Of a stretch of DNA of 64,000 nucleotides, positions 35,715 through 47,750 are shown one piece after another. Origin of the DNA: Rhinopomastus cyanomelas (Eukaryota; Chordata; Aves; Bucerotiformes; Rhinopomastidae); contig VXBP01005591.1 of NCBI GenBank assembly GCA_013400115.1, positions 139,255 to 203,254 of the forward strand. Direction: 5' to 3'. The notes below the pieces were generated by a model. It was not told the DNA's origin. It searched no databases and saw nothing but the letters and a program-made list of their open reading frames with translations. A program made the position numbers and the translations under genes. Each line of letters starts with the position of its first letter. Within the stretch, counting starts at the first letter, position 1.

Positions 35715-36258
35715 TTACACTATTTTATTATTAATTAGTCCCTCAAGTAGCTTCTTCAGACTAAGGATATCCTCCTGACTCGGTAGTTTGAGATCTCTCT
35801 TGGCTTTACTGGAAGACTTAGGTAAAGTAAGAGGACCCCTAAACTCAAGAACTGCTGCTACTTTTAAGTTCATTAAATTGCCATTCAGGAATTTTGCTAT
35901 TCCATTACTCATTTCTTCCAGAACAGTGGAACAAGTACCATATGGTGTCAATTATCTGCACTTGCATCGCGCAGGTTGCTGTTACTTCCTTTGTAAAGTA
36001 TTCAATCTGTGGTAAGGCCACCATGTGAATTCTTGTAAGTGCCCTTGGAATAGAAATATCCTCATTATACCTTATGATAAAGGCTTGTGCCAAAAATTGT
36101 TTCATTTCACCGCTGTCTTGTTTTAGTTCCTTAGAGACCTCTAATCCAAAAAGGGTGTAAAATTGATCATAGTCACCCTGATATGAATGCATTATATATC
36201 TCCATGCATTTAGAAATCTGAAACCCATAATAGGTGCTGACTTATAAAATATTAATAG
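35715..36258 (-). pseudogene. Broken reading frame of unknown origin
   Basis: Two overlapping minus-strand open stretches together look like one former protein of about 180 residues broken by a frameshift. The first runs from 36258 (first ATG at 36228, stop at 35905) and the second from 35951 to a TAA at 35715-35717. The break lies in the 47-base overlap 35905-35951. The translation is soluble and mixed alpha-like, with an aromatic-rich start (residues FRFLNAW near 3-9), a central segment IPRALTRIHMVALPQIEYF (about 65-83 of the first stretch), and a Lys-rich end with KAKRDLKLPSQEDI in the second. It is not CR1 ORF2 and has no RT, integrase or zinc-knuckle motif. An A8 run follows 40 bases after the stop, as in a retrocopied mRNA. 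Candidates are a retrocopied host gene fragment, an unusual ERV gag, or an endogenised non-retroviral virus gene (for example a nucleoprotein). I cannot choose between them. No intron-like sequence is seen. Confidence 0.4.
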
Positions 36259-36547
36259 TCATGACTAACTGTGGACTACTTTCCTATATTTTAAGGTATT
36301 TCCTTTGTGTGAGGGGTTCTGAAAAAAAAGAATAAAAAAAGAACAAGAAAACTTAGATAGCTATGAAATGTTGAGGCTTAAGCACTTTTCCATGGTAGTC
36401 TCAGTAGACTTACATCAACAATTGATTTACTCTAGTACTATCAGTCTGGATTTGTGCAGCCTTGATGTTAGATACCGATGTAACCTGTGAAAAGACTTAC
36501 TAGTAAGAGTTTTCTTCAATGTTCATTCATAAAATTGTTACTCTTCA
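36259..36547. other. Unique sequence, no gene seen
   Basis: AT-rich spacer with A runs at 36321-36328 and 36334-36340, between the broken frame and the next CR1. Confidence 0.5.
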
Positions 36548-37372
36548 TCATCTTGGATGAGGGATTAGCGTGCACTGTCAGCAAATTTGCTGATGACACA
36601 AAGCTCAGTGGTGTCACTGACATCCCAGCAGACTGCTGCCATTCAGCGAGACCTGGACAGGCTGGAGAGCTGGGCAGAAATTTAATGAAGTATAACAAGG
36701 GTAAGTGTAGAGTCTTCTGTCTGGGCAAGAACAACCCCAGATACCAGCATAGGTTGGGGACTGAGCTGTTTGAGAGCAGTGTAGGAGAAAGGGACCTGGG
36801 GGTCCTGGTGGATGATGGGATGACCATGAGCCAGCAGATGGAGATGGTTAGCAGATGGAGAGAGGTCCTTCTTCCCCCCCTACTCTGCACTAGTGAGACC
36901 ACATCTGGAGTATTGTGTCCAGTTCTGGGTCCCTCAGTTCAAGAGGGATGTGGAGCTGCATAGGGCGATGAGGATGATGAAGGAATTGGAGCACCTCACT
37001 TATGAGGAGAGGCTGAGGGAGCTGGGTCTCTTTAGCTTGGAAAAGAGGAGACTGTGGGGTGACCTCATTATTGTCTATAAATATGTGAAGGGGGGTGTCA
37101 GGAGGATGAAACCAGGCTCTTCTCAGTATAATCTAGTGATAGGACAAGGGGCAATGGTTGTAAGCTGGAACATAGGAGTTTCCACATAAATAGGAGAAGG
37201 AATTTCTTCACAGTGAGGGTAACAGAGCACTGGAACAGGCTGCCCAGGGAGGTTGTGGAGTCTCCTTCACTGGAGATAGTTAAGATTCGCCTGGATGTGT
37301 TCCTGTGCAACTTGTTCTAGGTGATCCTGCTGTGTCAGGGGGATTGGACTGGATGATCTTTGGAATCCCTTT
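36548..37372 (+). mobile_element. Young CR1 LINE, 825 bp, 3' tip missing
   Basis: Plus-strand CR1 beginning in RT motif C (gtcagcaaatttgctgatga gives FADDTKLSG), then the post-palm region, cttatgaggagaggctgagg, gaccacatctggagtattgt, tctagtgataggacaagggg, gtgtagagtcttctgtctgg, and the young tail gtgatcctgctgtgtcaggg. It stops after ggatgatctttggaatccct without the cttccaatccc and gattctat repeats. The open stretch 36487-36963 covers RT from FADDT to LEYCVQFW in shifted frames, and 36893-37189 continues it (PHLEYCVQFWVPQFKRDVEL). Confidence 0.92.
36570..37189 (+). pseudogene. CR1 ORF2 RT C-terminal fragment
   Basis: C-terminal part of the CR1 RT frame, broken by a frameshift near 36890 between two open stretches. 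Visible are the catalytic FADDTKLSG of motif C (codons from about 36580), ERDLGVLVDDGMTMSQQ (motif D/E region, about 36789-36839), and PHLEYCVQFWVPQFKRDVEL after the shift. In a full element this follows motifs A and B, which are absent here by 5' truncation. Some internal blocks are shortened (for example after MEMVSRWREVLLPPLLC). Confidence 0.85.
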
Positions 37373-38871
37373 TGAAACCTTTTCTGGCAGCTAAAATTGT
37401 ACATTTGATGTACTTTAGACTTCTGTCTAATAGGTTTTTGGGGAAGAAATGCTACACGGAGTACAGCTGTTCCTGGTGGTGGTACATTAAACAACCTTGT
37501 TGTGTGCATTATGTATTATTATGTGTGTGTTATGCTAACACTCCTGTGGTTAGCAGCTGATTGCTCTTGGTTGACACAGAGATGAATGAAATAAATTACT
37601 TACTTTAGGTGAGAAGTGGCCAGCTAGTGAGATCCCTAAAAGACAGAAGGACAAGATCCTAATTTTCAAATGAGAGCACACTATCCATTATTAACAGATC
37701 CTAACAGTTTCAGGGCTGGTGGTGTGCTATTGTGGTTGCCAGAGGAGGCTACTGTGTTGACTCAGAGAAGCGTAATTTCTATTAACTTTCTACAGACCTA
37801 GTAAGTAGCTTGAACTAGCGTCCCTTTAAAATCTTTTATAATACAGATTTAACCAGCAACAGTGATCGCCTATGTCATGTCTCTCCACAACCTTTTAGAT
37901 ATAATTGTTTTTCCAGTGCTGATGGATATGTCAGCATTGCTTGTTTTTCTGTATCTGCAGCAGGGGTCATGTGGGAGCTATGAAGTGAGTTGCTTTGTAT
38001 TCTTCTCTGAAAAGTCCTATTCAGTAGATAGTTTGTAATGTTTGGAAAGAGAAGACAGAAGCTTTCACCTCCTAATGATAAACACCTGTATCAAGATCAA
38101 TACTAAAATGCAGTGCTTGAATTTCTGAAGAGCTCATATCATGTACAGAAAAAAAACTTGTGTTCTCTCTCTCACAGAGTGCTTTTGTATGAGTACAGAA
38201 TCCTTATGACAACTGAATTGGAGATTTAAATGTACAGACACATAGTTAAACAGGGGTTTATCAAGGTGAGCAAACATAAAATAGGAGGAAATTACACCAA
38301 TTCGAGACTATCCACACTCGTACCTGCTGTACATTATTTAGTGTTACAAATGTCAGTTCCCTGACAGAATAACACTTTCTCAGCTGAACTGCCAACTAAT
38401 GCAATGTGTAATTCCATCCATCTAGGAACTGTTCTTCAGGATTTATGTTCTCTGCAGGTGGTAGAGGGGTGATGCAGTACTGCAGATGTCAAAAACTCCA
38501 TGCAGATCCTGGTGAGCATATTGTGTGGCATCTGCTGACGGAGACTAATGGCACCCAGCTATTTATATACCCAGCTACTATATTTTCTAATTCACTGATT
38601 TTAATGGTGGAGAAAACTGATCTCTCTGGCTGCCTGGGGCTTGAAACATTGAAACTTGCTCATCAGTGTTGCAATTCTTGACCTAATCAGCAGTTCCAGT
38701 TCCAGAAATTAAAACAAAGCCTTGCAATGAAAGGGTTTCTTAACCTGTTGTACTAATCTTTTATCTTGAAGTTACTTTACAAACATAATGGAAGAATTCT
38801 GGTGGCAAATACTAGAATGGATTCTATTAAACTGATGATTTAAAGTAGGATCTGTTGGGTTAATTTTTGCT
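37373..38871. other. Unique sequence, no gene seen
   Basis: No gene or transposon recognised. Confidence 0.5.
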
Positions 38872-39241
38872 TCTCTTTGGCCTAGAGAAAAGGAGACTAA
38901 GGGGTGACCTCATTTATGTTTATAAATATGTAAAGGGTGGGTGTCAGGAGGATGGACCCCAGCTCTTCTTAGTAGCATCTAATGATAGGACATAGGGCAA
39001 TGGGTGTACGCTGGAATACAAGAGGTTCCACATAATTATGAGAAGGAATTTCTTCACAGTGAGTGTGACAGCACTGGAACAGGCAGCTCAGGGGGGTTGT
39101 GGAGCCTCCTTCTCCAGAGATGTTTAAAATCCGCCTGGATATGTTACTGTGTGAATTGATCTAGATGATCCTGCTGTGTCAGGAGGATTGGACTAGATGA
39201 TCTTCCGAGGTCCCTTCCAATCCCTAGTGTTCTGCGAACCT
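38872..39241 (+). mobile_element. Young CR1 LINE 3' end
   Basis: Plus-strand CR1: ttctctttggcctagagaaa, aggggtgacctcatttatgt, ggtgggtgtcaggaggatgg, cttcttcacagtgagtgtga, ggattggactagatgatctt, ccttccaatccctagtgttc. The terminal repeat is mutated (tgcgaacctgtgat). Confidence 0.92.
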
Positions 39242-42200
39242 GTGATTTTCTTTCTTTGTCAAAAGTTCAAAAACTAGTATCAGTATACATACTATTCCTA
39301 TGTGGCACAAATTCCATATGTAGGATGTGAGAGTATTTTTTTCATATCCCTTAAAAAAGTCCTTAATTGTTTCTATTAATTCTAAGAACCGTCTACTCAA
39401 TTTGGCTCTCTGATTCTTCATACTTTGCATGGATATGTCTCAAATATAATTATCTTAATTTATTCATACTTTTCTGACACATTATTCTTCTACTTAATCT
39501 TATTAGTGAAATCTTAATTTTGCCTTTGTCAAAGGCAATACTACATTAAATTAGAGTTCTATGACCTTTCAACTGATATTAGTGGTTCCAACACTGATTA
39601 TAGAAAGGATTTCAGAGTACTTCTGGACAAGTGAATGAAACACTCATGAATTTGGAAACAGAATTATGAAATAAAATAAGGAAAGCACTGTTTTATGAAA
39701 CTCAGCTAAATTAAAACATTTTAAAAATACATTTATATACCTGTAGCCTGTGCTCAAAAGAAACAAGAAATACTGTTTCCCACTCTATAAGAGAGTTGGA
39801 ACAGAAAATTGAAAGCGGCCATGACGAAACATTGTAGGTTTCCAACTCTGCAAATTATGATACTAGTTCAAGTCTTGTTTAGTATGAGGTTGAGCTAATG
39901 CAAAAGTTTTGTTAGTTTCCTACTATAAACACACCAAACAAGCAGGCTTAAAAAAGAAAGGTCACAGATCCTTAGCCCAGAATATTAAACTAATGCATTT
40001 GAGTGTTGCAGTTCAAAAGCAGAATGAAACATGCTTAGCAGCAGTGAAGCTGGTGGTTTGATTTTAGTAGATATAAAGTTCCAGGGGATGATGTCAGGGT
40101 ACTGAATGGGGACCAGTTTGCACTCGGGAGGACTGGGTATGAAAACATTCCCTCTTTCTGCATGCTGCAGATTGTGTCGGGCTTAAAAAACAGAAAAATC
40201 TTTCAAAAGGAATCAACAAATGTCCATTGTATTGGTCAAATAGTCCACTTGGAGTTGGTATACCATTTACACCCCACTGAATTAAAGGATGTGATTGAGT
40301 TTTCTAAGCCCACCTGCATTACTGGCCCAGAGAAACATGTGGTACTTAGAATATGTAGGATGGAGGATTTCAAATTTCTCTGATCCTCATGAATCAGAAT
40401 GACTCACTAACTAGTGGCAGATTCCTACTCATGCGTTTTTCGGCTCATCCAGCTAAAATTAAGACTGTTGCTTTTGCCTTTGTACTTCTTTTATGGCATG
40501 TGTCACCCTTAAGCCTTGAGAGAATGTGGCTTTTCCTTTGGAGTGGAGAGAGCAGATTTCCAAGATACTGTTGGGTGTGCTGCAGGATCTACTACTTCTT
40601 TTTCAGTGGCAAATTAAAAGAGAGAGGTTCATAACAAAAGCTAATGGAAGGAGCATGAATGTGCAATGTGCGATGCCTGCCTCCTGGGTGCCATCCAAAA
40701 CTGTTACTCTAGAAGAAATATAGGTTAAGATTCTGCGTGTAAAGCAGACTAGGCAAAGTAAACTATTTACTGATAAAATGATACTCTGTGTAAATATGTT
40801 TGGAGTCGTGATAAACTCGTGGGATATTTGAATAACACCAGCACTGGCTTGTAACTGTTTGTAAAAATATGGTTTATGATAGCTTTTATTTTTATAGTCT
40901 TCTTCATATCTTTAGTGTATTGATCACCGATTGTTGTAGCATGTTATGATGCTGATATAGCAGCAGTATTTGCAAACTGTTTGAAAGTATCTCTGCCAGA
41001 CCTGTATGGAATACTGAATGACATTATGTCACAATAGGATGCAAATTAGGCTTTTTTCTCTCTAGTGGTTTACAATCTTTTTCATTTGTGAAATATTAAA
41101 ATTATATTTCACTCAGGGTCACAGAAACTCTATTAACACGAAAGACAGTTTAAAGGGTAACGTACAACTGAAACATGTTTTGTTTTATCAGAATTCATCC
41201 TTGGGAGTTCCACATTATTACTTTTGAATGTAATTAATTTATTAAAAATACATAAATGTCTGGTAAGAAGTGAGATGTTAAGTTGTCTGTATATATTTAA
41301 AAACAAACAAGCCTCCGATTTACTAGCTAAAGTAAGCTCATGGAGAACTGAGAATAAAGGCAGAGTATTAGGTGTGCTCACGTTTGGATTGATGTTCGAT
41401 TGGTGCATGCACAACCAAGAATTATTTTGATTTTTACAGTATTATTTCAAGATGCTTTAGGTCACAGCTGTGATTTGATGTGAGTTCCTTGGTATACATC
41501 TATCTCTTAAAAATCAGGTAAAAGACAACATAAATGGTGAGGTCATCCTAAAACCATATTGTACTGATAAAAAAATCTCATAAAGCTACAAGACATTTTG
41601 TCTTGAAAAGCAGAATATTAAGTTAGAAGTTAGACAGGCTTACGTGGATTCAGGGTAACATCATTGTAGGCTGCTGTTACCCTTTCCAGTGAGTGAAGCC
41701 AGGAGATTTCAGGATGCCATTTTAAAAGTGGTTCATTAGCCACAGGGTCTATATATTGTAAGTGCAAAATGGAACTAATACTACATCTGGCAGCTAAACT
41801 AAATCAATTAGGTTCTAGGTTACCAGCTCCACAGATTAAGATTTATAATGTTGAAAGCCTTTCACAATTCTGTTTAGTAGAGGCTGGAAAAAGCCTATGA
41901 TCATTAGGGTTGCCATAAATAACAGACTAGGACTGTCTGTTGCCAATCGTTTCTATAGATAGCATAAATAGTTCTTCTGAATCCAGTATCGGTGCTCCTG
42001 AAGCTACTGTATGGAGTTCATTAGTAACACGTAGCTATTGAGTGCTGCAGCAGGAACTTGGATGTGACTCACTGGGGAACACAAAACAGTCTTTACTCAC
42101 AGGTCAGAAATTCTCTGGATGGTATCTTTTCAGCATTTCCTGTTCTTTTTAAGAAACAAGTGAATGAGCTGGTGAAGGTTTTTGCTTCTTCATGACATGG

Positions 42201-44374
42201 GAGATGGTATTGCTTCATGCTCTCAAAAGTCAAATTGTTGTAGGTATATAAAGGAAGTAGAAAAATTTTGTTTTGATTTGATCAGAATTGATCCCCCCCC
42301 ATATTTTTTACTTTGGTAACTAGCAAAACTTCTGTGTGAAATGACATGGGGCCTGACTACTACCTCAGAATTTAATCCTAGCATATACTAGCAAATCCGA
42401 TAGATAAGGACCAGCAGATTCATTCATTTATTGAGGCAAGTTTGACTGTTTATTTCTAGTGGCTAAAAGAAAAAGCATCTGACAGAGCAAATGTCTGACA
42501 TCTGGCACATTGTTAAAGCTGCAAAATTGTTTCTCCGGATCCAGCTTAGTAATGAATGTGGTTTAATGAGCCATAGAATACCGTATTGTATAATATTAAA
42601 ATGCATCTGTTCACATCTTATTTTACTATGTTACATAATAATATTTCAATTTGTCCTGTTGAAGTACATAGCGGTTTGCAGGTTTTCTGGAAAGTAAACA
42701 AGTAGCATCAGAAGAAAAATCTGGAAGTGGCACATAGTAATAAGAAAGTGTATATTGAAAAAGTCAGCCTCAGATAGAATTGCTTCTTGCCTTCCACCAA
42801 GACATTACCCATGCAAGCAATTTTTGTGTGAAATCTAACAGAATACAAGTCCAAGGCAAAAGTTCTTTGAAGCCTTCTATATTATGTGAATAAAATGATT
42901 TTAAACATAGAGTATGGAAATCACTGCAGTCTTTTTTTGTTATTAAATAATGGCTCTTCCCACACGTTACTTCATTAACATAATACTATTGCATAGCTTG
43001 TTCCAATGAAAGCAGGAAAATACTGCATTTGAAAACTTAGATATCTAGATATCTGCCTGTACCTCATCAATGTAACCAACAAGAAGCATGTGACAAAATA
43101 CCTCTAGAAATATTCATTACAATAGGTGGTGTAAACTGACTTGATAACGCGTATTTTATTGTATTTGTTGATTAAACACCACCAGAGCTCTAGTCTTATG
43201 TCTTAGTTTGATGCAGTTGAGTAGCAAAATCCAAATAAATGAAAAGACTGAAGAAAGAAATTTAACTTGTTACCTGATGGTGTGTGGAAATGTTCTCGAC
43301 TGTTGTGGATGTGCATGCGTGACATACACTTGTATCTCCAAATAACATCTAGTACACCCTAGCAATCGATCTGATAATTGGCGTTTGTGATCACAAGTAT
43401 GAACATTACTCAACAGAATTTCTCTCTAACTTTGTTTCAGTACACTGAAATTTCTGTAAGGTGATGAGTATATAGGTGAATTTTTCAGGAGTACTATGAG
43501 TCCACTGGTATCAAACTGATATGCAAATATCTCTGGCATAGTTTTTATTATGGTTTCAAATTTTACATCATTTTCAAAAAGATTTTCTGCTTCTGTTGTC
43601 ACGTGTCACCTTAGACTTTCCTGTCTTAGACTGTCCACTCCTGTCTCTAGAAAACATTTTGTGTTAGAATTTACTGTTTGTTGGCTGAGATTTTTCACCT
43701 ATAAAATCTATAATCTGATTGTATTATTTTTCATGAGAACATAAAATCTTTACAGGCTAAGATCAAAGTATTCTGTGCCTTGAAGTGTACAAGCCACAGG
43801 GGAAGGTACAGAAGCAGAATATATCTGTACTTATACTTTACTATAATACTCTTTTAGTAAATTTACTGCTGAGAGATTTTCTGAGCCAAAGGTAATCTCT
43901 TTAAATTTAGTAATGCTTTACCTTTTTCTTTTTGCTGTTGAATCTGTCAGTCCCCTCTTTTACCATCTCTAGCACTCCAGAGCCAGAGGTTCCAGAGTTT
44001 AGCCATGATAAAAGACATTTTCCTCATTTTATCCAAAGCTTCACCTTGCAGCCCCACTCTGTCATGTGTAATTCAGGCACAGCATGACATTTCTGTGTCA
44101 AAATACCCTTGGCTGATGTCTGGTAACTGAACTTGCGTAACTACTTCTCTTAATCAGTTTGGAAATTCTACTTTACTACACTTTCAAATCAATATTTACA
44201 AGCAAGATTTGTGATGCTGAAATTAATACTCTCTTTTTTTGGCTTTTTACTGCCTTGGTGCTAAATTACACTGTGATCTGATCCATTTGCTCTGAAACTG
44301 CCAGCTACTGTGGAACGCTGATGTTTCTGGGATTCCCTGCTGAGTGACAGTGAGGTCTTATTCCTGTCTACTTG
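39242..44374. other. Unique sequence, no gene seen
   Basis: Five kilobases of AT-rich sequence with no recognised gene or repeat. The open frames at 40162-40383 and 40389-40634 (plus) lie close together but show no motif, and neither has convincing splice signals. Confidence 0.5.
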
Positions 44375-44430
44375 CAGCTGGAGCATCTGGAGTATTTAGC
44401 TGTAAGTACTGCATCCAGTTCCAGTCCTTG
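44375..44430 (+). mobile_element. Possible CR1 fragment
   Basis: ggagcatctggagtatttag and gtactgcatccagttccagt resemble the CR1 block around the encoded LEYC..QF. Too short and diverged to be firm. Confidence 0.35.
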
Positions 44431-44689
44431 TAAAACAAAGAGAAGTTACTCCCCACAGAATGATTCTTTTTCATTCTACCAAAGCGAAGCAATAACATAC
44501 CTTGTCAGAAACCACAAACAGAGTCAGTAAACATAAAATGTCAACATAAGTATCAGTGCACCCATGGCACCTGTAGCCATCATGACCATGGGGTTGTTTT
44601 GTGGCGATGGTATCGACTTCCTTGTGCAGCTTTCTGTGCTGCTGTAAAGGGAAAACAGACAAACCCTGATGATTTGTAATCATGAGACC

Positions 44690-44944
44690 TCTATGAGCAG
44701 CCTGTGTCCAGGGCTCTGTTACCCTCACTGTGAAAATTTTTTTCCTTATGTGTAAATTGAATCTCTTGTATTCCACTTTGTGCCTATTGCCCCTTGTATC
44801 GCTGGGCACCACTGAGAAGAGCACTCTCACCTTCTAGATATTCATAAGCATTAATCAGGTCTCCCCTCAGTCTCTTCCTCCCCAGGCTAAACAGGCCCAT
44901 CTCCCTCAGCCTCTCCTCACAGTGCAGATGCTGCAGCCCACATG
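44690..44944 (-). mobile_element. CR1 LINE internal fragment
   Basis: Antisense CR1 without the 3' tail: agcagcctgtgtccagggct, ctgttaccctcactgtgaaa, tgcctattgccccttgtatc, aatcaggtctcccctcagtc, aggctaaacaggcccatctc, ctcagcctctcctcacagtg. It starts internally at 44690, so it is truncated at both ends. Confidence 0.9.
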
Positions 44945-46642
44945 GCATTAGAATAAGCTGAGACTTTAGGAGGAGGCCTGTTGTAGACTTCTATTCATGA
45001 CTTAACTTCTGATTCGAACAACTGTACATACGGCAAGAAGGGGCTAAAGTTAACATTGCTCTTCAATAGATACTGACTGAAAGAAGAACGCAACCCTTTA
45101 GAATTATGTCAGTGGTAGCTTGCTTCTGCCCCAGACTGGTTACAGGGGAATAAATGTTAGATCAGCTAAAATATCGTTATGGAATATGCAGCTATACTAG
45201 GTAACTTACAAAAGTGTTTCTTTACGACTTTTTTCCTCCTTCTTTTCCTTCTGCAAAATGTGTACCACAAGAATCATATTGCTGTGAGCAATTTAATATT
45301 TTGACGACAATATTATGTGAAAAATAGGACCAATAAAATTTGGTACTCTGTCACAAGAAGATAATTTTTAGTGCAATACTCAGTACGTGTAGAAGTCTTG
45401 GCACTGTGGTTACGTAGACATTGTCCAGGTATTTCAGAATAATGCTGTCATTCTAACCTGTATCTATAAGAACTTTATACTGTGTCACACAATTGTGTAT
45501 TTTATGTGCTCTGTGCACATTATATATTTTTATTTAGTAGTTCTGATGTTCTGGTTGGGTTATGTGAAACTCTTCAATAGCACATGGGAGAATCAGCTTC
45601 TTTTCTTACCTTGCTCATGCATGATACTTGCAAGCCACCCCATTGGCCACGCTACATGTAGAGAAATAAGGTTTGGTCTACAAAAGTAAAAATGTGACTG
45701 GGAGACGATTGTGTCTATGGATTGACAGGCTTAGTCTTTCCTGTAGTTTAGTTCCCTCATTTTGATGGATGTTTTTTGGGGGAAGGGGGTCTGACTTTCC
45801 TGATTTCTTTGAGAATTCTGTGCTCTGAAGAGCAAAGAAGAAAAGGAAATTTGGACATGATAATATGAAAGTGTTGCTTTATACGCCAGTATAGACCAAT
45901 GGTATTTACCATTGTCTGCCTTATACACCAGTATATACCAATGGTATATACACCATTATATACAAAGTGTGCAATGAAAATATTTTCTCTAGCTAACTAG
46001 CTGAGAACATTCTTTTAAATGATGTTATATTTTTAGGGCAGCAGAAATCTGTGCTGGCTTTCCAACATGTGCCATGCACTGTGAAAGGAGATACAGTGTA
46101 GAACAGGAGTAATCCCTACTGATCTTGGTAAACACAGATAGTGAAAGAAGATGGATGTCAGGAGAGATACGAGCAGAAAGAACATTAAAACCAATTTCTG
46201 TTCTTTTTTGGACATAGAGTTTGGACTAACTACACTTGCTACATTTTCTCTCAAAAGACTTCCTTTCATAAAAAATTTCAGAACTGTGTTCAGAGCAATC
46301 TGTGCTGAGACACTGTCCAAGTATTTCTATAGTTTTCTGTTGTATTAGAGGAAAGCTGTGATGTTATTTTCTTGCTTTTTACCATCTCTCCACAATACCG
46401 TGCCTCATCTCAGTTGAGAATTCTCTTGAAGTCATACTAGGATAAAGACTACTAGAAAACCATGAGTGTTTACCACCTTCTTCACAAGTGACTGCACACA
46501 ATTACATGTGATCGTGTCACTTATAAGGGAAAAAACAAGTCTATTAGGGCAGTTTTGACTCGTGTTGAGAAGTGATTGGGAATTGCTGCAATGTGGATAG
46601 GTGCAAAGTGCTTCGTGTCTTAAACTCCAGTGTTTCTGTTAC
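44945..46642. other. Unique sequence, no gene seen
   Basis: No gene recognised. It contains the tandem duplication at 45876-45959. Confidence 0.5.
45876..45959. repeat. Tandem duplication of a 42-bp unit
   Basis: Two head-to-tail copies (45876-45917 and 45918-45959) of a unit that starts gc(t/c)ttatac(g/a)ccagtata and contains accaatggtat followed by a taccatt-like reversal, so each copy carries a small inverted repeat. The copies differ at about seven positions plus a small indel. Confidence 0.85.
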
Positions 46643-47113
46643 AGTAGGAAGAAGGAGCCAGGGAACTACAGGCCAGTCAGTCTCACCTCTGTGCTCGGTA
46701 AGATCATGGAGCCGATCCTCCTGAAGGCACTACTGAGACAGGAGAATAGTGAAGAGGTGATTGAGTACAATCATCATGGCTTTACCAAGGGCAGATTCTG
46801 CCTGACAAACCTGGTGGCCTTCTATGAGCAGGTCACAATATTAATGGATGAGGGGCCAGCAACTGACGTCATTGACCTGGATCTCAGCAAAGCCTTTGAC
46901 ACTGTCCCACACCACATTCTGGTCTCCAAGCTGGTGGAACATTGCTTTGATGGGTGGACCATTAGATGGGTGAGGAACTGGCTTGATGACTGCACCTGGA
47001 GAGTGGTTGTTGATGGATTCATGTCCAAGTGGAGGCCAGTGACAAGTGGTGTCTCTCAGGGTTTGGTCCTGGGACCAGTTTTGTTCAACATCTTTGTCGG
47101 TGACATGGACAGA
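46643..47113 (+). pseudogene. CR1 ORF2 reverse transcriptase fragment
   Basis: Open for the whole 157 codons from the CR1 start to the gap. GNYRP is followed by QENSEEVIEYN, FTKGRFCLTN, the motif A DLDLSKAFD with the catalytic Asp, then VRNWLDD and the motif B region SGVSQGLVLGP (family usual: G-P-Q-G-S), where Pro to Ser and Ser to Leu changes are visible. Motif C (the DD pair) would lie inside the gap. The endonuclease domain is absent by 5' truncation. The open frame starts upstream at 46601 in unrelated flank, so there is no genuine start codon. Inactive by truncation, but with little decay. Confidence 0.9.
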
Positions 47114-47289
47114 NNNNNNNNNNNNNNNNNNNNNNNNNNNNNNNNNNNNNNNNNNNNNNNNNNNNNNNNNNNNNNNNNNNNNNNNNNNNNNNNNNNNNNN
47201 NNNNNNNNNNNNNNNNNNNNNNNNNNNNNNNNNNNNNNNNNNNNNNNNNNNNNNNNNNNNNNNNNNNNNNNNNNNNNNNNNNNNNNNNN
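47114..47289. other. Assembly gap (176 N)
   Basis: Unresolved bases within a young CR1. High similarity among CR1 copies is a likely reason for the gap. Confidence 1.
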
Positions 47290-47655
47290 AGAAGAGGAGG
47301 CTCCGAGGTGACCTTATTGTGGCCTTTCAATATCTGAGAGGGGCCTACAAAATAGCTGGGGAGGGACTATTTAGGATGGCAGGTGGTGACAGAACTAGGG
47401 GCAATGGAGCAAAGCTGGAGATGGGTAGATTTATAGTGGATGTGAGGAGGTAGTTCTTCACCGTGAGAGTGGTGAGAGCTTGGAATGGGTTGCCCGGGGG
47501 GTGGTGGAGGCCTTGTCCTTGGAGGTGTTTAAGGCCAGGCTGGATGGGGCTTTGGCCAGCCTGGTCTAGGGTGGGGTGTCCCTGCCCATGGTAGGGGAGT
47601 TGGAACTGGATGATCTTTTGAGGTCCCTTCCAACCCTGAGTGATTCTGATTCCAT

Positions 47656-47750
47656 AACTTCTCCAGTGAAGAGATCCTGCTGTGGCAGGGGGATTGGACT
47701 GGATGATCTTTCGGGGTCCCTTCCAATCCCTAAAGATTCTATGATTCTTT
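47656..47750 (+). mobile_element. Second CR1 3' tail in series
   Basis: After the first tail (ending gattctgattccata) comes a second CR1 terminus of the other young subfamily: gatcctgctgtggcaggggg, attggactggatgatctttc, ccttccaatccctaaagatt, ctatgattctt. The junction differs from the double tail at 12.58 kb, so the two arose separately. Confidence 0.88.

Larger units (their letters stand above)
46643..47655 (+). mobile_element. Young CR1 LINE with RT, split by an assembly gap
   Basis: Plus-strand CR1 of the subfamily seen at 11.65 kb and nearly identical to it in the RT region (aggaagaaggagccagggaa, caggagaatagtgaagaggt, ccaagggcagattctgcctg). It runs through RT motifs A and B, then an unresolved run of N, then the 3' region (ggctccgaggtgaccttatt, gatgggtagatttatagtgg, gtccctgcccatggtagggg). 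A full element would have several hundred bases between motif B and the 3' block, so either the 176-base gap is only an estimate or this copy also has an internal deletion. Confidence 0.95.

Noticed and set aside
43039..43054. 16-bp perfect palindrome AGATATCTAGATATCT
   Set aside because: A palindrome this long is expected about once by chance in a window of this size.
47085..47453. Open frames running through the run of N
   Set aside because: Artefacts of translating unknown bases.
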